Part shown: positions 10,867-23,489 of the stretch, piece by piece
Layout of the letters: each line of letters starts with the position of its first letter
Position numbering within the stretch: position 1 is the first letter of the stretch
From: Montifringilla adamsi
Taxonomy: Eukaryota; Chordata; Aves; Passeriformes; Passeridae
Length of the DNA: 64,000 nt
Direction: 5' to 3'
Assembly (NCBI GenBank): GCA_017590115.1
Contig: JAGGNK010003335.1
Location: 10,168,286 to 10,232,285, forward strand
Made by a program: the position numbers and the translations under genes
The notes under the pieces: model-generated
What the model was told of the DNA's origin: nothing
What the model saw: the letters and a program-made list of their open reading frames with translations, nothing else
The model's database searches: none

Positions 10867-13800
10867 ATAGGACAAAAGCGTGGAAAATGTAAACTTGTAA
10901 TATGTATTTTTACTACACTTTTCTTAAAAATAGAGTAATGGTAAAACTCTTAAAGACATTGACATTTTTTCTCAACAGGATTCCATATTTAACAGTTTTG
11001 GCTTTCATTAAATTTTGCTCTTTGGTACCTGGATCTTTTATTTAACAGCTATATTTGTTTTAACTCTCTTTTGGTTTTTCTTTCTTTCGTTTATTTTTTA
11101 TTTCTTTTGGCAGTACTGCAAAGGATTTTGCTTTATCAAATGCAATAGTGTTTTTCTTTTCACATTCTCTTTTTTTGAAGCAAAATTTTTTTATTGGTAA
11201 TTATTATTTACACAACAAAAAGGAAACTATCAGCTGGAATTTTAGAACCAAGGATCCATGATCCATTTCTCATACCTGTCCATGCCGTTTTGTGCCAGTG
11301 CTGGATGTGTGGAAATGAAAATGATGTTACCCCTCAGGCAATATTACCCAACCTGAATCAAAAGAGATTTCTTTGATTTTTGCTGTGTCTGACTTGTGAA
11401 CAGCAGCCGAATAAACTGCTTCAGGTTGAAATTGGGAATCTATCTAATATTTACCCAAGAGTCAGGAAACTAAATATTCATTGGGTTAAAAATTAATGAT
11501 TTTACTTTGTTTGGAGTCTTGTGGGGTTATTTTTTATTTTTTGAGGAGGGCTATTAGAGGATTTTAGCTTGTTTTTACAGAGAGGGAAGACATGGCCAGC
11601 TCAGAGAAAACTCAGAACCAGCACTGGTCCAAAAATCCCTACCAGGATCAGCTTTCCTAGGAGCTGCTATGCTGTGTCAGAGGCTTGGACATTTAAGATG
11701 CTTCTCACACAGTTTTCTCACAACTGACCTGCTAAGTTCCTCATCCAAAAGCCTGTTGAGGGGGGAAAAAGAAGAGGATTTAAAGGGTGTTGGACATTAA
11801 TGCAAATATTGACAGCTAATGAGGTAAACTGCACTCATTAATGTCATGGTCTTGTGGAGCACTTGGTGCCACAGGTGTGCAAGGACTCCCCTTCCCACAT
11901 CCTCACTCCCAGTTATCATCTGGGAAAGCTGAGACACACAAATGCCTTGAGAGCAGGCATCCCCCAGGGACAAGGTTGGATAACCAGCATCCACAAGTGG
12001 TGTCTTACCCACTGGTAAGTTTTAAATACAGAATCAGCAAGGGACAGAATTAATACGTTTTGAAAGGGCCAGTGAACCCTGAGGCTTCAAAGAGCAAGAG
12101 ATTCCCAAGCACTGGGACCTGAAGGAGAGGTTTCCCAAGGGCAGGCTATCCTGGATCAGCCCACTTTGGTCTTCCACAATTCCCTAGGGATCCAGTGCTG
12201 TGCTGTGGGCTTGGATTCTGTCACAAAATGCCCTTCTTGCTCAGTGGTTCACTTTTGGTTCCCAGTGAGATTGCAGAAATGCACAAGAAACATTTCTTGA
12301 TATTTCAGCGTGAACAGGACAAAATTTCCTCCTAGTGGCAAACTCAAATATTCCTTCTAAAGTCTCCAGCAAGAATCCTTCTTCAGCAGTTGTTGAAGCA
12401 AAAAAATCCTCACTGATCCCCGAAGTGCAGCAGAAGAGCAAGAGATGCATCACACATTCCATTCCTTTGCTGTGGGGTGAGGACCCAGAGCTGGGAAGCT
12501 CCAAAAAGATTTGGCTGGGCTCGTTTGTCCCACCTGCCACCAAGTGCAAGGAGAACTTAAATAATCTGAGTTCAGGGAAGGGACAGGGGGTGCATCAGAG
12601 TGGGTACCACTGGCCTGTTCAGCTCCAGCAACTCAGTGCTGTGTGTCCATCAAAAGCTTTGGGAGACATGGAGAAGTTTTCACTGTGAACACAGGTTCCT
12701 GCTCAGTTTCCAACAACATGGTCAGTCACCCAGGTCTCACATGTGGCTCTGGGTCCCAGGGGAACATTTCTGTGCACATTTCTAAGCCACATGTCAGAGC
12801 TTAGGCACCACCTTGAGGACAGGAACACACAGGTTCCTGCCAGCAAAGGTACCAGCCTAACCACACATCCCTTCTGGGGACCTGTGTGGCCTGTTCCCTG
12901 ATGGCTTGTGTGGCTGCTGGCCCCTCCTAAACACATACCCCAGTTACCTTCATGTAACCTGTGAGCATAAATCAGTTTGTCATCCACCAGTGCTGGTTTT
13001 GTGTCTCGGTACCCCACTGCTGACTGAAGTCCCCGTGCTCTCATCTCTGATACCCAGTTCATTAATTAAATAACAGAGACATCAGGATATCACAGTGCCC
13101 TGCACAGCTGCCCAGCAGCCTGCAGGAGGGCAGGGCTTTTGGGGCAAAACCCACATGCAAGCCCCAACTCCCTGTTGCTCCATCTTCATTACAAAGATGA
13201 CACCCTTCCCACGTTCCTTCTTACAGAGCTGCTCTGTTTTTTTCCAGACACTTGGTCCTGATTCTGTGAGTCTACAAGAGAAATGAGTTTAGCGTGCAAG
13301 AACCTAGAACAGGTTCTCCTAGCAGCAGAGGGGTAGCTTGAGACTGATCACTCCATCAAAATCCTGACTGTTTCCACCCTGGGATTCTACACTCAGCACC
13401 ATTTTCCACTTCCCTTCTGTCCATCCCCATCTCTCCTCCATTTGTACATCAATACTACCCTCAACACTGCCAGGTTCTCCTCTCCAGGACCTGGAATGGG
13501 CCCTGGGTTTGCACATGGTGTTCTCGTAGAAGCAGATAAGTCTCTATCATCATATAGCTTTAAAAAGCAAATTAACTTTGGGATGGGGCAGAGGTGTGAA
13601 CCCAGCTCCACCCTGGGCAGAAATGATCCTGTAACCTCTCACACTGTCCTTGGGCAGCAAGGAGCCCTTCTGTGGAGCCACAGCCTGCAAAGCTCTGGGT
13701 TACCTGGCTGTCCCCAGAGCACTTGGACTAATCTCCCTTGTTCTGGAGTGCACTTCTCCCAGGGAGGCATTTCTGTCTGGCTGCCAGGAGGAAATCTGGC

Positions 13801-14924
13801 TTGGGGATGGAGAGGGGCAGAGTGCTGGGAATCACCTCCACGGAGTGAACTCACCTGCTGAGCCTGTGCCAAGGGAGAGCTGTCTCCAGGGCAGTGAAAC
13901 TGCAGCCCTCACCCCCAGAAGGGTACTCACACCCCTTCCTCATGCCCCAACATGCTACACAGATATTGAGATGCCTTTCATAGCCCAAATTAGCTGCCAA
14001 GGTACCTTCCTATTCCTAAGGATCAGTGGTATAAAGTAACAGCCACGAAGTGTGTTCATTACTCTGCAGGGCCGGTTTAACATGTTCTCTGGATCCCTTC
14101 AGCAGTAATTCCTTCCCTGTTCGAGCTGACATCAAAATTAATGGCATGTTGTGTTCTATAAGTCCTGACTTTTCAGATGAAAGGTACACGGTGTTGTTCC
14201 CATCAGTGCTACAGTGTAATAAATCAATGCTTTCCCATTGGAAGGATTTCAGACAATTTCACAGATGGTTCTCAGGAGCTCAAAACACAACCTGTCTGCC
14301 AGGCCATTGGCCCATTGAAAAAAAAACTTTACATAAAAACAGGAGAATTAAGGGAAAACCCAACATTTCATTGCAGGGCTATTGCCTGCTTCATGAAGGA
14401 CGCTGGGGCCAGGGCAGCACTGCCAAGGTTTCCTCAAGAGGGGGCACAGCCAAAGGGAGCACATTCCCTGTGCCAAGGGGACTATGGACATGGCCGGCAG
14501 AGGCTGGGAGGGTCTCGCTGGATCACACAGGATCACAGACAGAATCAATTTGCCTTCTTACTGCCAGACCCTAAAACAAACTGCTCCCAGTTTCCAGAAA
14601 ATCAGCAGGAAAAGGAGCGAGGCCAGGTCAGAACACCCAGCAAGCCCCAAGAGCTGCTCACACAGTTCCTGTCCCAGCTCCTCTGAAAACTGCTGCCCAC
14701 AGAGCAGTTCACTTACTTAACAACATCTTTACCACGTAAAACTTAAATTCCTCTGCTCCCAGGAGCACGTGTGAAAGTCAGGAAGAGGCTGGACTTGAAA
14801 GGGGAGCCGTTTTATTGCCTCAGATTAGCTCAAACTGCGTGACGAGCTTTCCTCACTTCAAAACCAATGTTGGTAACCTTGAAATCTGCATTATTAATAT
14901 TTCAACATGAGTCCCATCAGGAGC

Positions 14925-15115
14925 TCTCCTGGACTCGTGACAGCTCGTCCTGTTTGATTCTAATCATATATGAATGCATGAGTTAAGAAGACATCATTAA
15001 AAGTACATTAAGTTTAATTATGCTAGCAGCCACAGACAGTGGGAGCATCGGCTTAATGCAGAATGCATAATTAGATCAGACCTAATCCATTAGATCCATA
15101 TTTGTTAAAGAAAAT
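14925..15115. promoter_or_regulatory. Candidate conserved enhancer-like block
   Basis: An AT-rich block dense in homeodomain-type sites: ATATATGAATGCATGAG, TTTAATTATGCTAG, GAATGCATAATTAG and CCTAATCCATTAG (a K50/OTX-like TAATCC core beside a TAAT core). GC-richer sequence lies on both sides. The pattern resembles deeply conserved developmental non-coding elements, but conservation cannot be seen from one genome. Confidence 0.35.
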
Positions 15116-16009
15116 GCTCCTCATCCATAAGTGTCACTGCAAAGTGATCCATAGGGTTTGGAGGAGCAGCAGCATTTTCTGGGGGTTATTCCCTCCCACC
15201 CCTCTGCCCTCCTCCCTGCCCAACATCCCTGTGCACTCAGCTGAGCCCTCACTCAGCTCCTTGCCTGTTCACTTTAACAAAAGAACACACAAAAAGCAAA
15301 GAAATAGATCCCCAGCCCTGGCACCTGGAGGGGTGCTGCAGTGGTTTAAGGTGTTGTGGACCAGATCTATTCTGCAAGGACCTGGCCCCACCAGAGGGTC
15401 TGTAGATGCAGGAATGCACCCAGTCCCAGGTGGGTGTGTGGCCTCACTACCAGTTGGACCAGGGATGGAAAGGAATGATGCCTTTACACCAACTCCAGGA
15501 GTACTGGCTGCAGAGTGGCTCGGGACAAATGTCCAAAGAGAACAAAAAAAGGCAAAAATAAACCAAAATATGAATGCAGAAATGTTTCAGCTCCTTCTAG
15601 GATTGACCCAGCTCTCTTCACTAACACCAGGAGGGTGCTGGAATGGGCCTGCAGCTGTGACAGCAGGGAAGGTGACACATCCCTTTTCCCAGCAGCATAG
15701 CCATAAATCCACCCACTGCATCACTCTGCAAAGCCACAGCATTCACAGGAAACCACCATCACCAGTGGGAGCTGTGGTATTTCTCCCCCATCTTCACCCC
15801 ACAGCAGGGATAACTGGTACCAGCAACCCCACACACCCCCAGTCAGCGCCACCATGGCAGGGACATCAAATCTGCCCAAACCTGAGCCCACAGGTAATCA
15901 GGCTGCTGAGGTTTGGTGATCCTCAGCTGGAGGATGGTGGATCCTGCAGCCAAGTGCTTGTCCCATGGAGTGATCTCAGCAGCACCTCTGATGCCTTGAG
16001 AAGGCTGAC

Positions 16010-16400
16010 CTAGACCAGAGGCTAGGCAGAGTTCAAGAATAAAGCAGGGATTTATTAGGAGGCCTCACTGGATCCACTTTGGGCAGCACAAGAGCCCAGC
16101 CAGGGCTGCACCAAAGATCAACCAAAATGGTCACAAAATGGACAACTGGTCATGGGGTCTCACACTTTTATAAGTTCTGGTCCATTTGCATATTGGAGTT
16201 AATTGTCCAAGTACAGCTTTATTCCTTGAAGTCCCATCCTCCTTGTTTTTGTCTCTTCAGCCCATGTTGTTTGTGCTCATGGGCCTGAGATTTGGATCAT
16301 TTGTCCTTGGTCCCCAGCTAGAGAAGGAATTGTTTTGTCTCCCTACTCCATGCAGAGAGCTCACCATCCCCTGATATGAAGCTCAGACCCACAGACTAAA
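16010..16400 (-). mobile_element. Probable solo LTR of an endogenous retrovirus
   Basis: Read on the - strand, a TATAAAAG box (16172-16165) is followed about 110 bases later by AATAAA (16056-16051). After that come TCCCTGCTTTATTC and a T/C-rich end near 16020. This spacing of TATA box and poly(A) signal is that of a retroviral U3-R region, and the 3' end resembles avian LTRs. No gag, pol or env sequence is adjacent, so it is read as a solo LTR. Exact ends and target-site duplication were not determined. Confidence 0.55.
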
Positions 16401-16689
16401 GCAGCACAGAATCTGTAAAATACAAAAGCTCAAACGTGAGTCATCACCTCCAGCCAGACCCCATGGCAGTGGCCACAGCCTGAGCAGAGCATTTCCCAGC
16501 TCCTTGGGGCAGTCCCAGAGCAGATGCACCTCACCAGCAGCCCTTGGGGTCCCAGGCTCACTGCCACCCTGCTCTCTGCAGAGGGTGAATTTACACGAGT
16601 CTTCCCAGGTTGTTCACACCCATCGTGCAGAGTGACTCAGCTCAGCTCTGGGTGTGGGGAGGTATTGTAGTTAAAGGTGATCCCTGTGG

Positions 16690-17007
16690 CAGGGAGAAAT
16701 GATGAGGAGGACTCCATGATATCAGAAGGCTAATTAATTACTTTATTATACTATATTATTCTATACTATATTACACTACATCTAAACTGAAACTGCACAA
16801 GCACTCAACAAAATCTTGTGACTGCCTGCTGACTGACTGTCTGGACACGCGCTTGGCCCTGACGGGCCAAGGAAACAAAACCCCATCACTTTGGGTAAAC
16901 AATCTCCATATTTATTCTAGTTTGGCACAACAAGGAGCAGTGAATGAGATAAGAATTGTTTTGATAATGCTTTGCTTCCCTCGGGTTCAGAGAATGTGAA
17001 TCCCACA
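16690..17007 (-). mobile_element. LTR remnant, copy 1 of a shared family
   Basis: On the - strand the element starts near TGTGGGATTCACATTCTCTG and ends near AGCCTTCTGATATCATGGAG. It contains GCAGTCACAAGATTTTGTTG, then an AT-rich TATAGTATAGAATAATATAG segment, then AATAAA (16747-16742). The ACAAGATTTTTGTT-type block and the AATAAA...GCCTTCTGA end also occur in the element at 28975-29460, so the two are the same family. I associate this terminal sequence with passerine LTRs. No internal retroviral genes are present. Confidence 0.65.
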
Positions 17008-18220
17008 GGGAGGTTCTGTGGAAGCTGAGGCCCCAGTCCCACTGAGGGGGGATTTCAGCTCATGTCCCCTCCAGCCTGGAGGCAGAGCAGGCTGGAAAGG
17101 GGAAGAGCTCAAGACCAGCGTGTGCAGGAGCAGTTGTGGTTCAGGAGGGAACCCCAGAGCCCTGTGCTGGCTGGCACTCATCACAGGCAGGGGACACTTA
17201 ACAGCTCGAGCAAGCCCTCCCACACCTGCCTAAGTGCTGAATATTATTGCTATTAAAACATAATGGCTTCTCACTGCCTCTCCTCTGTGGAGCTGGATAG
17301 GGGCTGTGATTGGGAAGCCACAGCACGGAGCACAGCCCCACAGGCAGGGCAGAGGGACAGGATTAAAAGCTTCTGCAGTCACCATTCACAGCCAAGGCCA
17401 GCTGCAAGCAGACCACAATTACTAGCTGGACACCACTGAGATTTACATGAAGAGTTCTAAATAAATCAGCTGCTAACTTAGGCTTGGAGCGGGCTTTATG
17501 ATTTGTTTATTTGCTTTTATTTTGGGAGAAAGACCCTTCCAGCCCTCTTTCTCCATATTTCATCTTCATCCTTGCCATGTCCATCCCATCTCCAGGCTGC
17601 TCATGCAGACAAGGGTGACACAGGGAGGTTGGTCTATGCCATGGGGTCCAGCAGGAGATGGGAGGAGGGTCAGCAGCCCAGTGGTCCCCTTTTTGCCCCC
17701 ATTTTGCAATGCTGTGGGTCACCAGTGCCATCCTGCCCACAGGGTCTCTCTCAAAGTGGGTTTGAGCAGCCCCTGGGCTTTCTCCTTGCCACGGAGGTGG
17801 TTTCCATGGTCTCTGTTTTTTAGGGCTTTTACCTGCCAGTGCTCGTCAGCATCTCTAATGCCAATCTAATAAACATGGGGAAAGACCAGCTAAAGGCTGC
17901 TGTGATTTTTTTTTCCCATTTGTGTGCTGAAGCTCTGACTCAGCTGAACAGGAAGATACAAGGTGAAGACTTGGGAAAACTTTCTTCCTCTAAGGAAGCA
18001 GTAGAATTATAGTGAGTTGTGTATACTCCTACTCCTGGTGGACTTTTTAAGTGGGGGACATTAGGGGAAATATTGGAAGCAATCTAACCTCACAAAGTCT
18101 TTTAGGAAAAGTATTGATCTCCCCAAATGGGCAGCAATTGATATGTTCAAAGTGAGCATTGTGTGCATTCCTGTTTGCACTGTGTGCATCTACGTGCCAT
18201 TTAAAAGTGCAGAGGAAACC

Positions 18221-18276
<56 letters not shown>

Positions 18277-21200
18277 AAATGTGAGCACAAAGATCAGCTC
18301 TTTGCAGAAATAAATCTGAGGACCTTTATGTCCTCATCAATGCCCTTTGGTGTGATAATCCATATGGCAAGATGAAAGGATAACTCCTGGTGCTGTTAAT
18401 TCCAAAGGAAAGGAATTAAACTACTGCATTCACTGAGCAATCAAAGGGAAATCTAAGTTAACCCCTCTGTAGCCAGCTTGCCCCATCCCAGAGCTCTGGC
18501 ATTCCTGATGGGAGATGGGTTATAGCTGCAACCATGGCAGTCACAAGCCACACACTTGCAGAGACTCGTAAGCAAATTTTAGGCTCTAACAACCCCCTCT
18601 GAGATCCCACCAGACATCTGGCAGAATTCAGCAAGATGTCACATATCTCCATCTCTGCTGCAACATATTTTGACAGAATCCTGACACAGCCACATGACCA
18701 CAGTGTGATCAGCTTTTAGGTTTCATATGAAGAAGTGTTTTCATTCTGGTGTAAGAGTAATCTCCCCACCCCTCACAGACCATATGCCACATTTTTTAGT
18801 ACATTTGCTGATTAACCAGAAAGGAGGAAGGGAGCTTGAACACTGCTCCAGTAATTCCTGGATCCTCTTTTAGAACAATTGGCACAGAAAGAGTTGCATC
18901 TCCTGTTCCTTTTAAAAAAAAAAAAAATGCAAACAGAAAGATTCTCATGGTGTCAGTGGTGTTCCATGAGAAGTCCAGGTGGAAAGACAGGTCACTTCCC
19001 AGTGTCCTGGCTTCCAGAGGGCTCCCCTCTTCTACAGTCAGCAGATCACCCCACACCGCTCTGTGTTTCCTGAAGGGGCCAAAAAGATCATTCAGGAAGA
19101 CATTTTCAAGCTTAGGGAACGCAAAGCCCAGATGTGTGGTTTTGCAGCAAATGCTCTGTGTCCAGCCTGCTAGGTCCTGTAATTAGCTGGGACTTCAGGA
19201 CAGCAGCCCTGCCTCCCTCCACAGGGCACGGGGATGGCTTCCCAAGGCAGGGCTCTCATCCCTGCTGTTCCCAGAGTTTCCTGGTGCCATAGGACCACAG
19301 GTGGGATGTCAGGTCTGTGTCCGGAGCTTGGTGGAGAGAGGATTAACACCCCCACCATGAGCTGCAAAGCTGGGCTGGACTGGGAGGAACTGGGAGCTTG
19401 CCAGGAGCTACAAAAAGGTGCTGGGAGAGTTAAGGAGGGTTTTGCTGGGAGAGCTGGTGCTGGAGGCATGGCTGGGATTTCGGAATCTGCCACTGCCTGC
19501 ATCCCATCAGTGCCTGCAGCCCCTCCTGCAGCTATGGGGAGGATGGGAAAAAAGACACTCGCTTGCTTTTAATACCATGGGTGGGAGGGGAAACTCTCAG
19601 TGCCTTCCTCCTTCTGGCTTCTGAGCTGTTCTCCAAGCAGGCATGTAGGAAGGAAAGCTTCCTTATCCCATCTTGTGGGACTGGTGCTTAATCCCCTCAA
19701 CAGCACGGAGTTCTTCAGCTGCTGACAGAGACAGGAGGCTGCTGGGCAGGAGTAATGGGAGGGAGATTAAAAAGGGGTCAAAAGAGAGCCTGAAAACTGC
19801 TGAATTATGTGTCTGCGGCTTCATAAGAGACTGGTGAAAAGGGGAGGGGTATGACATTAATAGGAATTAGGACGCTGCAAAGGGAGAGTTTCTGTCACTG
19901 AGCAGAGGCAAAACTCCAAAATGCATGCCCTGAAATGAGCAAAACCAATTACTTTGCAGGCCAGGAAATACTTTTTGGTAGCTGTAGTGCATCAGGTAGT
20001 GTTGTGTGTCAGGAAGAAAAGACAGAGCTTAATTCCAGGCCAGAAAGAAACAACCAAACTTGTGCAAGCAGGCTGCAAACTAGAGAAAAAACCCTGTGTG
20101 CTTCCCCAAAGATAGATCCTGACAGACTGCTGTGATGTGTTTTGTTGGTCTGTTTTTCTTCTGAAGCTGCTTGTGTTTCTAAGGGAGGGAGGTGTGGTAG
20201 GTTTAACGTAAATGAGCCTCACAAAAACATTTGATTTTGTGGGGGAGCTCATTAGCTAAAATGAAGACTATAAAAGAAAAGTTGTCAAAGTGAGACATCT
20301 AAAGAGAAGATAATGAGTTGTACTGCAAAGCATAACTGAGTGGAAGGAACATACATATAGAGCTTCTCTGAAAGATTTATCTTGCAACTGCTGTTAAATC
20401 ACATGAAGAATTGAAAGACTTTAAATTTGGGGAATAGACAGGATGAAAGGCTGTGGTTTGACATCATGATTGAGGGACTGACTGCAAGACTCCTACTGCT
20501 GGAAAGAGCAGATGAAGATCTGGGTGTTCTTGCCGATCACAATGAGGACGTTTGCCCCTAACGGGACAATACACTGTGCAGTCATTAAAAAATGGAAGTT
20601 AAAAAAACCCCAAGCATATTCAAGGGTCGCAGCAAGAGTTCCATGCGGGAAAAACCTCTGGTGTTACCAAAAATACTATGCACAATCCTGGCCAGCCATC
20701 GTGGGGAAAGCTGACCTGAAACTGGAATAACTGGGAATGCAATATTGCAGGAATTACTTTCCAGCCTCACTTATGTTCGTGCCTACCAGCAGTGCAGTGA
20801 CCACTGTCACCAAAACAGCCTTTTTCTACGAAACGTCTTCTCTGAACTTTCCCAAGAGTTCATAATCTTATTTAGAAAGTTACTGCACCGAGGGCAAGAG
20901 GGTTTTTCCCTCCCTGGAAAAGCTGGGCCAAAGTTGGATCTCCAAGAAGTTTTTCACCCTGCCTGAGAAATCTGCTCTGAAATTGAGATGGGGGGGGAAG
21001 CAAGACAGAGAAGGGGCCAAGGACACTTTGAGCTGGTAGACAGGAGAAAGGAAGAGAGGAGAGGTGATGAAACAGATGCTGGTGCATAACGAGTTCCTCC
21101 AAGGAGCCGTGCTGGAGCACATCCCCGCACGCGGTGCCGGCAGGAGCGGGAAGCGCCGGGGCGCTCCGAGGTGTCACTTTTCGGGTTTAATGAGCTTCAG

Positions 21201-22999
21201 CTGCTCCCTGCAAACGTGCCTGGCTCCCTCCAGAGCTGCCAGCTCTGGAACTGGGACATGGCTCCGGCCCCCACTGTCAGCAGCTCCCGAAGGTGAGAAA
21301 ATTCATCTGAGCACCAGGTTTGCTGGCTCCCAGAGGCGCTGGGATTTGGGATGGGAGCAGAAATCTGAGGAAATCCTATCGGGCTGACACGTGCGGCTCC
21401 TCCCACACTTGGCAGCGAGGGAAAGCTTAAAAGCATCATTTGTCCAGGAAAAAGAAAGCAGGATCTTTGTGCCAATTGGCTTGGAGGCAGCAAGGTGCAG
21501 CAAGGAAAATGTGATATGGGTTTGTTAGCTCTCCAGTAGGGACTGGCTTGTAATTGCTGCTTTGGACCACTTCTGGGTGGATTGTGTGCTGGAGGGGGTT
21601 CTTTTCTACAGTGCCCTGGTATGTAAATTGTGAAGCAGTGGGTTTTTAGTGAGGGGTTTCTGAAGAGCTGTGGGATGTGACAGTAAGGCCAGGGATGACC
21701 CCGTGGGGTGAGGGGATGTCTCCTTGCTGCTCAGATCCATGGTCCAGGTGCTGCACATTCCCGGTGCACCCCTCAGGACTGTCATGAAGCTCTGAGCAGT
21801 CCTTTGAAGGAGAGGAGATGTCCAAAGTGCAAATAACCCTGGAAGTATTTGGAGACCTGGGTGCTCCTCCATGGCTTAGATCAGTGCTTGGTCAGTTTCT
21901 GAGGTTTTTCGTTTTCACCCATTTTAAGAAAGAAAACATTCCACGGTTTTTCCCTGTACTCTTGTCCCTAGGCACTCTAAGACTGGTGAGAGGTGACTGC
22001 TGAGAGGTGTCCCTCAGGTGATGTGAGGGAGCAAGCCCAGCTCCTGAGGGACCTGGTGGTAGAAAAATAGCTCCCACAATAGCTCCCTCAGCAGGACCAA
22101 AAGCATTTGGGCATCAAAAGCCATGAAAGATCTTTCTTATGATGGAATATTTCTTTCATTGGCTGATTGCTTTGCCCTCCTTCCCTCTGCTGCTTGTCAT
22201 GTGTAAGCATAGTTTAAGGAACAATGAGCTCCCAAGGTCTCAGCTCCCACCACATGTCCTTAACTGACGATGCTGGTAAATGCTGCAAAGGGCAGGGAAT
22301 CCTTTCAGCTGGTGGATATTACACAGATTCCATTTTCACACACATCACAAGCCCTCCCTAAGGAGGAGAGGAGTGAGAATTAAGATCTCATCGTGCCTGA
22401 CTGATGTTTAGAAAACAACTTTGCATCCCACCAGCGCCAAAGTCCCAGGACATCCTTTTGCTCTAATTTCCACTTACAGCCATGGAGAACTTTCCCTTGC
22501 AAACTGGAAGTGGGCTAAAAGCAGCTGAGGGAGGAACTTCAGGAGACTGGAGGCCAACGTGAGCTCCTCCTGCTCGCACAGCTCAGCCCAGCCCAGCTGC
22601 CTGCGAGGCAGGGGCCAAACGAGGGATAATTGCTCTCCCTGCAATATACTATGTACATTTAGATTTCAATTAATTTGCTGGGTCTAAACGAACTGCCTCC
22701 TATTGCTTTCAGCAATCAAGTCTTGTTAATTGAAAATAGCGTTTATCTTATCTCTAGGAGAAGGCTGGACAAAAGTAGGGCAGCAGAATCCCGTGTGAAG
22801 GTAGCAGAAAGTGAAAGGAGGAGGGGGGAAATGAAGCGAGGGAGGAGAGCAGCCAGGGTGGCCACAGCAAAAAGTTCAGCTTTTCAGTGCCTTTTTTTCC
22901 TTTTTTTTCTCGAAGGCTTCCATTTTTTTAGACTGTCACAGCTTGGAAGAGGTTTTCTTTTTAGCCAGATTCATGTGGTCCAACTTGCAGCTGGTTGTG
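17008..22999. other. Intergenic, no gene recognised
   Basis: No exon-like coding stretch with recognisable protein similarity. It holds a 51-nt poly(A) tract at 18225-18275. A small patch at about 21,110-21,180 is CpG-rich relative to its surroundings but carries no recognisable gene start. Confidence 0.55.
18225..18275. repeat. Poly(A) tract, 51 nt
   Basis: An uninterrupted run of 51 A, the longest homopolymer in the window. It may be the tail of a retroposed sequence on the + strand, although the preceding sequence (ending CAGAGGAAACCCAGC) is not one I recognise. Assembly length at such a run is unreliable. Confidence 0.9.
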
Positions 23000-23049
23000 G
23001 CTGTCAGTGGGGTTATGTGTGCTCCTGGGGCACTGGCTCATGCTGCAAG

Positions 23050-23489
23050 GGCTCGTGAACACAGGGTTTGGGCCAGTGAACACAGGGTTTGGGCTTGTGA
23101 ACACAGGGTTTGGGCCAGTGAACACAGGGTTTGGGCCAGTGAGCACAGGGTTTGGGCTCGTGAACACAGGGTTTGGGCCAGTGAACACAGGATTTGGGCT
23201 CATGAACACAGGGTTAGGGCTCATGAACACAGGGTTTGGGCCAGTGAGCACAGGGTTTGGGCTCGTGAACACAGGGTTTGGGCTAGTGAACACAGGGTTA
23301 GGGCCAGTGAACACAGGGTTTGGGCCCATGGACACAGGGTTTGGGCTCATGAGCACGGAGTTTGGGCTCGTGAACACAGGGTTTGGCCAGTGAACACAGG
23401 GTTTGGGCTCGTGAAAACAGGGTTTGGGCTCACGGACACAGGGTTTGAGCCAGTGAACACAGGTTTTGGGCTCGTGAAAACAGGGTTTA
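23050..23489. repeat. 21-bp minisatellite, about 21 copies
   Basis: A tandem array of a 21-bp unit beginning gtgaacacagggtttgggc and closing with ca or tc. Copies differ at a few positions (aaca/agca, gtttg/gttag). Because the unit is divisible by three, frames remain open on both strands across the array, encoding repeats such as VNTGFGL and SEHRVWA. These are not believed to be genes. Confidence 0.95.

Larger units (their letters stand above)
9956..16009. other. Intergenic, no gene recognised
   Basis: It contains an A-rich run at 10806-10866, T-rich stretches around 11015-11190, and the AT-rich candidate element at 14925-15115. A 303-codon open frame on the + strand from 15102 has low-complexity Pro/Ser content and matches no family I know. 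Confidence 0.6.

Noticed and set aside
15102..16013. 303-codon + strand open frame
   Set aside because: No recognisable domain, Pro/Ser-rich low complexity, starts inside an AT-rich block and ends at an LTR.
16010..16400. Complete endogenous provirus
   Set aside because: No gag, pol or env coding sequence flanks any of the three LTRs; solo LTRs are the simpler reading.
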